Of a DNA stretch of 64,000 nt, positions 44,201 through 56,100 are shown piece after piece. The notes under the pieces were generated by a model. The model searched no databases. It was given only the letters and a program-made list of their open reading frames with translations, and was not told the DNA's origin. The DNA lies in assembly GCF_964275005.1 (NCBI RefSeq), contig NC_092694.1, positions 28,950,632-29,014,631 on the forward strand. The letters run 5' to 3'. Made by a program: the position numbers and the translations under genes. The DNA comes from Diadema setosum. Its lineage: Eukaryota; Echinodermata; Echinoidea; Diadematoida; Diadematidae. The number at the start of each line of letters is the position of its first letter. Within the stretch, counting starts at the first letter, position 1.

Positions 44201-46300
44201 ATTTTCCATGTTACGTGTCAATAATCTGAAAGACCTGTGAAAAAAAAGGAACGTTAATGGAATTTTATTGATCAGTTAAGACGTTCGTGTCGTGAATGCC
44301 TGGAAGACTTGTTTCACAGGTCGTCAATGCCGGTTGTTTGTACACTTTGTTGGAATTGTGGATAAGGTAATAGGTGACATCTTGAATTCCGAGTTACATC
44401 GGCTTCCTTGCACTGTTCGCCCCAGCCCGGAAGAACAGCGATTGTTGTTTCAATATGGTGAGTATATATTAAAGAAGAAATCTACTCCAAACTTTTATCA
44501 CTTTCATGAGAGAGAGAAAAAAAAAATATTCCCTGCAGAACAGCGGTGCTAAAATAATTAAAGGAAGATGTGATACAAATGTACTATGAAATTTCAAAAT
44601 TTCTCGGAAAACACTTCTTGACCAGTCTTTATGAATGATTATTCACATCAGCAAGTTGATGCCATGCTCTCACAATTTCTTATTCATTTCATATACAGAA
44701 ATGACAAAAATCTCAAATTTCAGCTGAAGGGCCTATAAATATCAAACTTGACTTAAAACCTCCAAAATTATAAAATAACAAATGCTGACTCTGATATTCA
44801 GTTCGATCGTTTATTTATTTAAATCAAAAAATATGCATGATACAAAGCGGTACATGTGTCAGTTTGATTTTCATTCAGCTGGAAAGGACAGCTCATTGAA
44901 CACAATATCAAATGTGTGCACTAGTGATATTATAACAACAACATAAAAGGAACAATGCACACTTCGTCCTGGTAACAAAAAAAAAGAAGAATTCATGTGA
45001 AATTCATCTATGTACCATTGTACTTTGGTCATTGATAACATATGATGCTGATGATAGAAGCATGCTATCAACAATACTTGTTTTACGATGCAAATTTTAG
45101 ATTATATTTTGGTACGGGAATATGCTTTTACCTGCAATTAGCTATAAAAAAAAAAATCGAATTTCATATTACGTACATCGTGACGTAATAGCAAACATAA
45201 AAAGTTGTGGGGACATGACATCATCTCTCTCATTTGAATATTCATAAGGACTGGTCAAGAAATGTTTTCAAAACAAATGTGAAATTTCAATACTTCCTAA
45301 CTTCCGTACTTCTTTTACGATTTTTGTCATTTTAGAACGTTCTGTTGGGATTTCATTTTTATTTTGGCATGTTTTGGGGTGGATTTCCTCTTAAAAAGGG
45401 CTTAACAGCTCATATTATGTTCGTAACAAGGCAAATTTGAATAAAAGCCGATCTACATTTTGTCAAAATTAATCAATAAGCTTACACGCAGCATTTTTTT
45501 TTTCTAGGAAAGGTGATTGCTGTTTGATTTGACCGGGATATTTGTAAAATACACTACACAATACACACGTGCGCATTATAACGTCACACTGTTCATGAAG
45601 GCAATTCAGAAACAAATCCTATGATCTTCATGATAACTCGAGTCGGAATATAAGCCAATTTATGTATTGTGAAAGTCATCAATTTTTATAAGGTTCTACT
45701 TTCTCAATGAGTGGGAGATTTTGTGTGATGTATTTGTAACTCTCTATCATACCCTCACGCATACCGTGTAACGTGTTGGTCCACACTAATAAACCATTGA
45801 ACGAGCAAGAATTAATTCATCTGAGCGTCTCTATTATTTCTTTCACCTATGTCGTCTCTCCTTGTGTATTGTGTATGATAATTTATGAAACAAACAGTGA
45901 CAGCAGTTTATCTCTGACAAGAAACGGCCTCAATACGCCAACATTAATGCCATAAATCAAACTCTCATTGAGGAGCTCTGAGGGGGTTTTGCGAAGTTTT
46001 GGAAAACGAGCTTCATGGACGTTGCTCTTGCCCATTAGGAATTATATAAATTATGCAAACGCACATGTGCAACGTCATTCACAAGAATCCCAGCCACACC
46101 TGTCCTAAGCTGCTCAACACAAGTGGCCTTTATACATGACCGCTACGGGCAGGTGGAAGCTAAGACAGATTTCACTGCACAATAGCAGTCTGAGCAGATT
46201 CACTATCTTATTTTGATTAAAGCACTGTGAAAAACGAGCAGAATACATTTCCTGAAGGCCCAGGCCATAGGGTTGTTTTTTTTTTTCTTCTTCTTCTTTA
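41218..46300. other. Gene-free spacer between genes 5 and 6
   Basis: Segments near 42990, 43570, 44040-44210 and 45730-45960 match 53540, 53590, 54410-54600 and 55740-55990 in order, so this spacer and the next are duplicates that have diverged. It contains a TTAA-flanked MITE (42467) and low-complexity A-runs. No convincing gene. Confidence 0.5.
42467..42852. mobile_element. MITE with TTAA-type ends
   Basis: The ends AAGGGACTGTACGGTACTGG and CCAGAACTGTACACACCCTT are inverted. The flanks are TTCAA and TTAA. Internal AGATATCC and GGATATCTTAGCC stretches are also inverted. Confidence 0.65.
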
Positions 46301-46659
46301 AGGAGAAGGGAGTTTAACCAAAACGCAATTGTCTTTGGTCATTTGTGGCTAAAGAGAGTTTATTCATGTATCACCAACACGCTTTTTTAAGCTTTCCAAA
46401 CACACACATAAAATATTTTGTAAATCTATCAATATTTTAGATAACATCCATAACTCTTCGAGGCACTGTACTTCACAACATTGATGAGCCCATTGATTTT
46501 GAAAACTGGGTAGGGCCTATGTCGTTCATAAACTCTACGGTGAACTACAATGACCATCTCATGAATTTTGGAACAAACTTCAACTTGAAAGCATTAGATG
46601 CGAAAACATAGAAACGAGATTCCACTATGAGTATGTGTGAAGACCCACGATGGCTATAA

Positions 46660-47110
46660 TCGTTAGATTGGAAGTTTCCCAAAGCACCCATGTCGATTGA
46701 GTGAAAACAGTAATACACTAGTTATTGGTAGAACACATTGGCAAAGTTTGAAAAAAATCGGCCAATCCATTCATGATTTCATGATTGACGAAGGCTTGGT
46801 TCTCCTATCGTACAGTTCGTGACATGCCTACAGAACAACAATGTAAAGGAAATATAAAGAAAATTCAGCTCACTATTTTCATTCTTCTAGCACGATGAAA
46901 GAACAGGTGGCTTAATTTTTACAGAAAGCAGGATGAGTGATTTATCGTTGACGTATATCAGATCAAGTAGAAGGGATGTGTCCTTTTTCATGAACTTTTT
47001 TCCGGAATTTTCCTCGTATTCTTATATGGATGCTCATCATCATTGTTCCCAGTGCCGCCACAAACTCTTGTAGAATGAATATTTAAAGACCATCATTTGT
47101 ACCATTATGT
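46660..47110. mobile_element. Diverged relative of the 36 kb hairpin MITE
   Basis: Shares GAGTGAAAACAGTAATACAC, GAACACATTGGCAAAGTTTG, AAATCGGCCAATCC and AAGGAAATATAAAGAAAATT with 36052-36580, at the equivalent distance before the next unit. Confidence 0.5.
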
Positions 47111-47189
47111 TTTCCTTTAGATAGCTTTGTGAAATAAAGAACACAGATTTTTTTTCTATCACATTTCTTTCTCCATCCCCCCATTACCT

Positions 47190-47252
47190 CTCTCTCCCCC
47201 TCTGTCTCTGTCTCTGTCTCTCTCTATTTCCCTTTCTTTCTTTCTCTCTCCC
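47190..47252 (+). repeat. Pyrimidine microsatellite
   Basis: CTCTGTCTCTGTCTCTCTC followed by TTTCTTTCTTTCTCTCTC. Confidence 0.85.
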
Positions 47253-48204
47253 TCCTGAACTATTACTGCAACTAGAGAGTATTACGGTTATCATCAGTCG
47301 ACAATTATCCTTTTTATTTTGTTCCAATGTCGCTGTTATTTTGTTTGGTTCATTTCTATTTTTTTTTTGATAATTCTTTATTCGAATTTCATACCATTTC
47401 ATATCATAGAAACAGAAATGTTCACAGAAACAAAACATCATACAAAGACAAACTGCTTTTACACAAACATTGTACACAACAACGTCACTACATAAAGACA
47501 AAATGCAGTATCTCCACCATTGTGCAAACTAATATCAAATTTTACATTGTAACTCTCTACACCAAGGAAACGAAATCAGCTTTTTTTTTTCTCTTTTTTT
47601 TAAACACACATTCTCGCACAAGCCCGCGAAACGGGAACATAATATTTTAGATAATTTGCTTAAAATACAAAACGGGGCATATTTCACTGTTTCTCTAAGA
47701 GAAAGAACACAAAACAAACAAAGCCATTTGCGAGACAACATACACACATGCACACACACACATCCCCACACAACGCCAACATGCACCCCTCCCATCCCCC
47801 CCCCCCCCCCCGTGCCTTCAGCCCTCAGGTTTCAGGTTTTATTCACACTTGAATAACTTTGCAGTTTAAATTGCCATTTGTTTCTCATACAATAAAATAC
47901 TTCCTACTCATAATATGAAAGTGATGTGGAAATGGTAAAACAAAACAAAACAAAACAAAAACAAAAAAAAAAACCCGACAACGATATGACAATAACTCGC
48001 AAGATACAAATTCAAAACAGAAAAAGGTAATCACATAGTATTATCATCCTCGGTATACCTCATATATAATGCCCACTTTGACAGATGCAATCCAACTATT
48101 CCTCTTTTACTAGCTATCTTATTCTCTTCTTCTCTACTTGCAAGAAAAACACGGACACACACACACACACACATACACACACACACACACGCATACACAC
48201 GAGT

Positions 48205-49095
48205 TCATGAGGTTGTACAGTTATAGACGCGGTCATGCGCTGAGCGGGAGTGGTGTTAAATCGAGCAGAAATAATCCTTACGAATTTCAATAGCGAGAAC
48301 TTTTCCTTGGAAACAGACAAAAAAAAAGGGGGGGAGACATTTTAAATTTGTGGAAAATTACCTTCAATCAGATGCGAGCCTTTTCATCTGTCCATTGCAA
48401 TGAAGAAAAGATCCCCATTAGGGCTTGCTCACGAAACTATTGTCCATTGTGATGGTACGGGGGTGGAATCCTGGTTTTTACTGCCGCTGATATCGCCGTT
48501 GTAGTTGGTTTGTTCGTGTTTTGTCCTGTTATAGAAATTATCTGTCTCAGTTATCATAACATCTTCAACTATTTCAATACGGATATTTTGTGCGGAGTTA
48601 AAAGCATTTTGCATTCTCAGCCATCTTGTAAGAGTATAAATCAATGACCATTTGCGCAACTTTCTCTACATTGTCTATCACGTATACACCGTACCCCCCC
48701 CCCCCCACCACCACCAACTGTTTTGCCAACAACAACAACAAAAAAAATCATATCCTATCGTTGTCTTGATACGTCAATGACGTTGGACTTACATCTTTTC
48801 AACGTTTTGATGTTCTTCAAATGATGATCTACTTAACTTTTTACTAAAGTCGTTTGCTCTGAAACAGCAACTAATTCAAACCAGAAGGCTCTTTTTTTTT
48901 TTCTCCAGAAGAGGATTTTTCTTTTTTCGATTGCTTCTTAGCCTTGAACTCAAAACCGTGTAACACGTCGAAGATTCAATAGCAATTAGAAATCAAAAAA
49001 CATTTCTTAGCGGGGGTCACTGTCTGTTTGGAAACTTCATTAAACCCTTTACCTGGCAAAGTCCCTAAAGAAAAAAAAAATACTCCAAGAGAGGA
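48205..49095 (+). promoter_or_regulatory. Conserved distal upstream block, unit 6
   Basis: CATGAGGTTGTACAG near 48207, ATAATCCTTACG, ATTACCTTCAATCAGATGCG near 48357, AGTTAAAAGCATTTTGC near 48596. Collinear with unit 5, with C-rich and A-rich low-complexity insertions near 48696-48760. Confidence 0.5.
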
Positions 49096-49130
49096 TATAA
49101 GATGCGTTAAACAGCAGTTTGGTTTTCAGA
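49094..49130 (+). promoter_or_regulatory. Core promoter of unit 6 (TATA box and initiator)
   Basis: TATAAG at 49096-49101 and TTTTCAGAT with its A at 49128, spacing 32. AAACAGCAGTTTGG lies between. Confidence 0.72.
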
Positions 49131-49383
49131 TTTGGTACTGAGCTTTTCCAATCGGGGAGAGAATACAAGATTCAAGTTAAATTGACTCTGTAGTGCATCC
49201 TGGATGTCTGGTGATGGTCTGTCATTTCACTTTTAAACACGTTGTTAACAGCGCTTGGTAAATACCAGTACCCTCACCCTCTGCGACTCAGTAACTTGAC
49301 TTTCGTGCTGAAGGAACGTGTTCAACTGGATGTCTACCACTTGTTTCACTGATTTTTCATATTTTCGTCTTTCGTCATCAAAG
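49128..49383 (+). other. Predicted non-coding exon 1 of gene 6; intron 49384-51766
   Basis: Donor ATCAAAG|GTATTTTT; acceptor ATGATACAG ending at 51766, same acceptor form as unit 5. The exon has a small internal deletion near 49210 relative to the other units. The intron is lengthened by a MITE with a nested LINE tail (49528-50197). Confidence 0.65.
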
Positions 49384-49527
49384 GTATTTTTCCTAAAACT
49401 TTTATATTATCCTTAAGATGTTTATTTTATGTAAACATTGTATGCCCATACTTTGTTTTATAGCAAAAAACACATTTTTCTACTCTTTCGCTAAATTGCT
49501 AAAATACATTTGACAGTGAAAGTTTAA

Positions 49528-50197
49528 AGGGACTGTACAGTACTGGTTGAGGTGGGGATTCATGTTTTTAAGATTCCTAAGTGAGATATGTTCAGTTCAG
49601 TTCAGTTCAGTTCAGTTTTTATTTCTGCATTTCAAAATCAGTACAAATCAACAAATCAACAAAATACTTATATAGTCATTTACACAGCTAATATTCGTAA
49701 CGTATGGATCTTACATACATTTTCTTTCTTTTTTTTTTTTCAAGAACGAATATCATATATGAAAGGAAGCAATAGGAAATGATTAAAATGAAATGCAGGG
49801 GACCATCATCATAAGCTAAGCTTGACGAGGAAGATGGCCCCAGGTAAAGAGATACATAAAGAATGTGATAATGAGAAACTTCTTATGAAATATGAAAGAG
49901 CATGTATAATTTTAAGAAGGATTCAACATTTATTTGATGAAAATTGGTTTTCAGATGGCTGAGATATCAAAAAAAAAAGTGATAATAATAAAAGGCGACA
50001 GGCCCCGCCTTTTATTAGGATCTCTTTGTTTCACCTTATTTTTGGATATCTCGGCCATTTCAAAACCGATTTTCATCAAATAAACTTTTGATACCCTTTT
50101 GAATTGCATGCCTTTTGACATCTCATAGAGTGATTTCTGAATATCTCGCAAACGTTAAAAGCTAAATCCTCACCTCAACAAGAACTGTACACACCCT
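49528..50197. mobile_element. MITE with TTAA target duplication in the intron of gene 6
   Basis: TTAA at 49524-49527 and 50198-50201. The ends AGGGACTGTACAGTACTGGT and AGAACTGTACACACCCTT match the 42 kb copy. A LINE tail sits inside it. Confidence 0.75.
49589..49864 (-). mobile_element. LINE 3' tail nested in the MITE
   Basis: Minus strand ends in a (CTGAA)n tail (49591-49616) preceded by a stretch with GGGGCCATCTTCCTCGTCAA, like the 3' ends of CR1/L2-type LINEs. GTGAGAT / GTGATA flank it. The 42 kb MITE copy shows the uninterrupted sequence GTGAGATAATG. Confidence 0.6.
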
Positions 50198-51819
50198 TTA
50201 ATTCACCTGAACAAAAATAAAATCAACCACAATGACATTAACATCAATGTACCCATATAACGTAGACGTGACTTTAATATATCATATGCATTATCATAAT
50301 GAACAAAGTATCATGGGACGCTATTTCTATTTTTATGCCTAACAATGCCTGCTTTACCTAATACATAGCGGTTTGGGGGAATCGCAAATAGGAACATGAT
50401 TTTTCTTTGACAGTTCAACTGTAACTCCTTCAATCTTCTATTTATGTATTTGATAATTTTTGACAGATCTGTTTATACAGAAAATCAGATCAATATTCAA
50501 ACTCAAACCTTAAAAATGCATCTTCCGTTGCTTGTTTCCAAATTGCAGCGAAACATAAAAAAAAAAAAACGAATTCCCCTTTGTGTTCCCTTTCGAAGCA
50601 CCCCCAAAATACACAGTAATTTGCTTTCAACACAGTAAATTTTCGCTTATTATTTAGATGAACGGTTGAATTCTGCTCTGAGGGCACAAGCGCTACCCGT
50701 TCTTAAGTTTTCTTGATTCGCCAGGACGACTGTAACCAATCAAAAATAGCTTTCAAAACTTAAAGTTCATGTGTCCCTTTCGTAACCCTCAAATTCAGAT
50801 TCCTTTCATAAGCTGGTATATTGTAGAGGTATAGGTAATTAAGACCTTTCCTAACAACAACAAAACTGGAAGCTCATTCAAGATGGAGAGAAATTACATA
50901 TTTCCAGTGAATTTATTCGGAACTCGAAAACATTAAAACCGATGTTCTCTGTACAAGAGGGGAGCGTTTTCTCGGGAGACACGGTGATAAAGTTTTTCAT
51001 TTCATTTTTTTTTTATTTCCTAGGTGTATTACCGTTAGATTTCATACACAATGTTGGAAGACATTATTCCATAAACATGTAAAATTTCACGACGTGTGCA
51101 ATAGGGACGTACAATCTGTACCACCTTTAAGGGGAATGAAATAATCATATCCACTTCAGAAAAATATTCCTTCCTTTTTTAGACGTCTATTCACCTGGAT
51201 TACGGTTTGATATATAACTTCTATTGATGTCGGAAATATTTCAGATAAACAAGACATCAATTCTAACTTACTAGTGAATATTTCATTTCTATTTTGTAAC
51301 TTTCGTCTTTCTTTACATATCTATTATATTGCATGCTGTGAAAGCTATTTTCAGATATAGGCCTATTGTAGAGAGTAAAATTCGTGACAACTTCCTGACA
51401 ACGCAAGCAAAACAAAGTATCATTACATTGCTATTTGACATATCCAATTTATTACTTTCTGTTGTCAGAGTTTTTCTTTATGAAAAAGACCAGGAATATA
51501 AGCCAACTTGTATCCATGCATCTCAAGTCTTTTAGCATCACAGAATGTCAGCATTATATACTACTCATTGCTAGGCCTTGATCATTCACTTAAAGACACG
51601 GGGAAAAAAGTAACTTAAAGAGATCTCATATCAAACAGCTTTACGTTTCTTAACTCTGGTTACTGGCAATCTTGATCATCAGGATCATGCAATTATTCCA
51701 AGTTCATTATTTAACCTTGTGTAATACTAACTCACAGTTTCTTCCCCAATTTGGTCTATGATACAGGTTTTAAAATGAAACTGGTGAAATTCTGTAAGGT
51801 CAACTGGAGTACACAAAGA

Positions 51820-53133
51820 ATGGCTGCACTTGATGCATTGGTCATTTTCATGACACTGATGGCAACGCCCTACAGACTGTCTGCCCAGAGCCCAACATCA
51901 GTCAACTTTCAGGTAGTAGAGATAGCTACGACACCTGTAGTTGATGTTGCTGCTCAAAATTCAACAGCGATATCAAATAGCCGTCTAAGAACCATCGTTC
52001 CCCAACGGACGATGTTTGAGTTGTATACAGACATACTGGCGCTGGGGACTGAGAATGCATACGTGCTCGGAGAGGATCAGATCAACGAAACACGTCAAGA
52101 TAGATCGCAGTGGGGCAACGGAACCAATACGACACCTTATTTCATCACTGATTGGGTGTGGCAGCCGATCACATGGTCATTGCGAATTGGAATCCAGTTT
52201 CTCTTGTCCGTGCTCGGTATCACCGGGAATGCGCTTGTCATGGCTGTTTTGTTATGTCGAAACGTGGAAAGAAGCTCCGCCGACACTCTCGTCGGGAATC
52301 TTGCCACAGCGGATTTTATCACATCCGTCTTCATATTCCCGATTCCGGTCGCAGTTCGCGTCCCGAAAACAGCCACTGGGGAGATTTACTGCCGCTTTGT
52401 TTATACTTCATTCTTCCTTTGGTCAAGCATTTTGAGTTCGATTTTCACGCTGACTGCCGCATCGCTGGAGCGATATACCGCAGTGGTCCACCCCATCCGT
52501 TGGAGCCGCTACAAGAAACGCCACCATGTGAATCTTGGTCTCATTTTCATTTGGTTTTCTGCTACGATCTTGCCCTTTGAGCTCCTACTCGCAACCGGCG
52601 TCGACGAGGCTTCGAGTTCCTGCCAAGTAAAGCATCTAACTTACGCGGGACAAATCGTCCTTGCAATGGCTTCTTTCCTTTTCAGCTTTTTGATCCCGGC
52701 CTCAACAATGTTAGTCACACAGCTTTTGGCGGCTCGCGCTCTGTACAAGCAATCTAAACGTTTTACGGGGGCCTGCGAACATGGCGACCACTCTACTGCA
52801 TCATTCAGACATCTTGTAGCTATGAATCGAGTTTTGGGAATGCTCCTGATTGTAATCATTATCTTCATTTTGTGCATAGGTCCGAATGCTACCGCTTTTT
52901 TCCTGTACAACTTGCATGTCCTTGAACCTAGCTTTCTCTATGGACCAGTTGATCGTGTTCTTACGGTGCTGTCTCTGTTTAACTCTTGCGCCAATCCCAT
53001 CGTTTATCTGGTCTGGAACGCGCAATTCCGTGCAGCTCTCGTGAAATTTTTCACCTGCAGCAAGATAAGCAATAACGCCCTCTTTGGTTTGCAGGCAGAA
53101 TCAACCCGGAATAGCCACCTTGATAAAGCTTAG
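51820..53133 (+). CDS. Class A rhodopsin-like GPCR, array member 6 (437 aa), toggle Trp replaced
   Basis: The frame opens at 51751, but an acceptor ends at 51766. The family Met-Ala is 51820. The signal peptide ends near SAQ. The ectodomain is seven residues shorter, has no cysteine, and the usual SSYTPGEGQ is reduced to YVLGEDQ. Sequons at N47, N89 and N103. Core motifs: GNALV, GNLATAD, YCRF (C191), ERY at 217-219, SSCQVKH, FLIPA and NPIVY at 392-396. TM6 reads CIGP at 352-355, so Ile replaces the toggle tryptophan, matching the Leu in gene 5. The LLCRNVERSS loop and LPFELLL after TM4 are also shared with gene 5. The tail ends HLDKA rather than the ENV ending seen elsewhere. Intact. Its intron is the longest in the array because a MITE carrying a LINE tail inserted there. 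Confidence 0.94.
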   Translation: MAALDALVIFMTLMATPYRLSAQSPTSVNFQVVEIATTPVVDVAAQNSTAISNSRLRTIVPQRTMFELYTDILALGTENAYVLGEDQINETRQDRSQWGNGTNTTPYFITDWVWQPITWSLRIGIQFLLSVLGITGNALVMAVLLCRNVERSSADTLVGNLATADFITSVFIFPIPVAVRVPKTATGEIYCRFVYTSFFLWSSILSSIFTLTAASLERYTAVVHPIRWSRYKKRHHVNLGLIFIWFSATILPFELLLATGVDEASSSCQVKHLTYAGQIVLAMASFLFSFLIPASTMLVTQLLAARALYKQSKRFTGACEHGDHSTASFRHLVAMNRVLGMLLIVIIIFILCIGPNATAFFLYNLHVLEPSFLYGPVDRVLTVLSLFNSCANPIVYLVWNAQFRAALVKFFTCSKISNNALFGLQAESTRNSHLDKA

Positions 53134-56100
53134 TGAATCTCTCTCATTAAAATTGAGACATCCTTTCGCTATGGAGAAATTAATCTAAAATTTTTGCTCC
53201 AAGCATTTCGCGAGATGACGAAAATCTTATTATAAGTTTCCTGCAAGTATAACTATTGTAGCTATTCAAAATCAAGACGAAAACTTGTAAGCACAAACGA
53301 AAACACGGAAAATGTGAAGAATTCGTTAGTTCCGAGGCATGAGTTTACTCTGTCAATTACAATCGCTGCAAATTATTTATCATTAATATACATCTATGTA
53401 TTTGCACCTGACTACGACTATTAATATAATGTATCTTCAAAGTGTATGGAAAAAAGTGGAGTTGCTTCGATCTATGGTTACCGATTTATATACATTCAAG
53501 AATCTGTTAGATAAAAATCACAAAGACCGTGCGTGATTTTGAGATATATTTGGATGCTTATGCAACTAGGAACCCCTCTTATTTTGTCTGTATGTACAGC
53601 GTACACTTTGTTTCTAACAATTTGTACAAGCTTATACCTCTTGTTCATGTGTTTTGCTTGGTTTTTTTTTTCTTTATTTGGGGCTCAAAGAAGACAGTAA
53701 GTTCCTTTTTTCTTTCTTTTAATCCTATCTTAAATGACAAGAGCACCAGAAAGGCACCTCGTTTAAGACGAAGATGCAGATTCGCCATCTTTTTTTTCTT
53801 AAATAAGACATCTTTCCTAGATCAGGGAGTCACGTTTATAGCCCATCCCTCCATAAAATGCATTCTATTATGTTGTGAATCGGATGAATCCATAAATTAT
53901 CAGCTGTTCATTTCTTCCCGGAAAACCCTAGGGAGGTAAAGTAGCTTTACATACACAAAAGATGATATGAGTAAATTTTTAGTTTTACCTTGAGTGTAAA
54001 GCTTGTTGGTAAAGTACAGTTTTGTCTGTCCATGTTGGAAAAATTGTGCGAGGCAGGTTGCTACCGGGCGGCAGGGCCACATGCACACCGCTTGTTCTTC
54101 AGCTACGTTCTTCTTGCTCGGTTGAAGCTGCAGCAGACGTTGAAACTGATCCCGACTCCGTGCTTATCAGTCGCTTTCGTGAGATTGTTGTCATGTGACT
54201 GCCTGGTTCCTTGAAAATGTGACAAATTACGTTTTTCAATGGGATGTAAATTTTCAGATGACGTTGAACACGTTCTTTAACAATGATGGAAAATCAGAAC
54301 ACGTGAAGGACATGTCATGCAGATACTTCATACTTTTGAAACCATGTTAGTATACATCTTAATTAAAACCAACCGGTGATTTTCAACATAGTAACCAGAT
54401 TTTATTAATTTGAGACTTGTAGAGACTCGTTCAAGACGGAGTACATTCAATTTAGAACTTGAAATCAGATGCCCATTATGTGCTGAAATTAGAATTTCGA
54501 CAGTGAAACTCTGTTGATATCTACTTTTAATAGATATTGGACATCCGCATTCCCATGCTTAATAAAGTTCTGTATATCCTATGTTGGATGCTGTTGCTGT
54601 TGTTGTAACAACAAGATGTGAATAGTCCAAAGGCGCCGAGGAAAAGGTCACTGAAAGATTATTTCTCGTGTCATGTTTGGGCGCTTTTTTGTTTCAAAAT
54701 TCAGCGGATACAAACAGGTTAAAGTTGTTTGTCTTATTTGGTAATCAATGCCATACTACATTGTGTGATTTCATTTTCAATTCAGACCTTAAATCTCAAA
54801 TTGATCATAATCATTTATCAAATCTGGGACAGGCTTCTGCTGCTTGCTGCATGGGGTTGTTTTCTCCTTATAATTTCCCGTTTCAATCAGAAGCTTCTGA
54901 TCGTTTAGAGATTAGACAGGAATCTGAAACGGTGTTCGATTTAAGGAAAATACGTGCAAGACGGTCATTTCACGAAATTTTGTGAAGTTTGCCAAGCCGG
55001 CCACGCAGTGAAACAAAAGGGTCACATTCGCCACATGAGATACCATCTTCCCTTGGAAAGAATCTGCAACTGATGTTGTAGTGCTAATAGACGGTAAAAA
55101 TTATCGTCCCCAAGAAGATCCGGAGCACAACTAGTACGCTGGTAGCAAGGGCTGTGAGCTTCTGTGGAGTAGCCAACGTGTCAGGCAATAGATCCACAAT
55201 ACAAGAGAATCAAATTGTAGCGAGGTCGCATTCAATAAGAATCGACTTTTAACGATGTATATCGTAGGTAAATCACTGATCAATTCAGTGCTTATTTACG
55301 TCGATGTAGGGCAATTTGTCAATCAGTTGCAATGAAAACATCTCGACGGAAGAAATTCATGAATTTGAATAGTATATCGTAGGGTTCCTAGCTATTTTTT
55401 TCCTTCACGTGTTTTTCCATTGGAAATTGATTTTTCTTTTCCACGGATGAATGTTGCTCCAGGAAAGAAAGAGAAACTAAACAGCGTTAAGAACACCATG
55501 TGTTTGTGTTGTAGCGATCCTGGTAATGACAAAGTTTGTACTATAAGCATTCTGATACAGCTTTAAGAAACAAGGTTAGTTGCTTTTTGTCTTTTTTTTT
55601 TCTTTCAGTGTTCATGTACAGGCAAATTGGTACCTTAAGCCATTCATATAACAGTCAAAAGTCACCAGTTACTGAGTTACTGTAATCAAGATTTGTTAAA
55701 AGAAAAGTGGATGTTATGAGATGTAACTGGACTATTTGCATCTATTTGTAACCGCACTATATCTCACGTGCATGCATACGATGTAGCGCGTAGCTCTTGG
55801 CGGCGCAAATAAATTATTGAACCAGCAAGGTGCGTCCCGAATTTATACGGTCTCTTTATTTCTCCTTCATAACGTATCCTCTCTTTGTGTATTATGTATG
55901 ATAATTAATTTGTCAAACACCCAATAACGTAACATTGACAGCATGCTCTCTCTGTCAAACGGCCTCAACATACTCAAAACGATGACATTAGCAAAATAAT
56001 TTGAAGTCGGACATCGAACTCGCATCGAGAAGCTTTGTGAGTAGGTCCGCGAAGGTTTCGACAACGAACTTGTTGAATATCGTTTGTGGTATTCGGGAAA

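Noticed and set aside
44292-44552. 86-codon open frame after gene 5
   Set aside because: Low-complexity Lys/Glu end, no counterpart in the duplicate spacer after gene 6.
54668-54985. 105-codon open frame
   Set aside because: No recognisable domain, no conserved counterpart in the sister spacer and no promoter or splice context.
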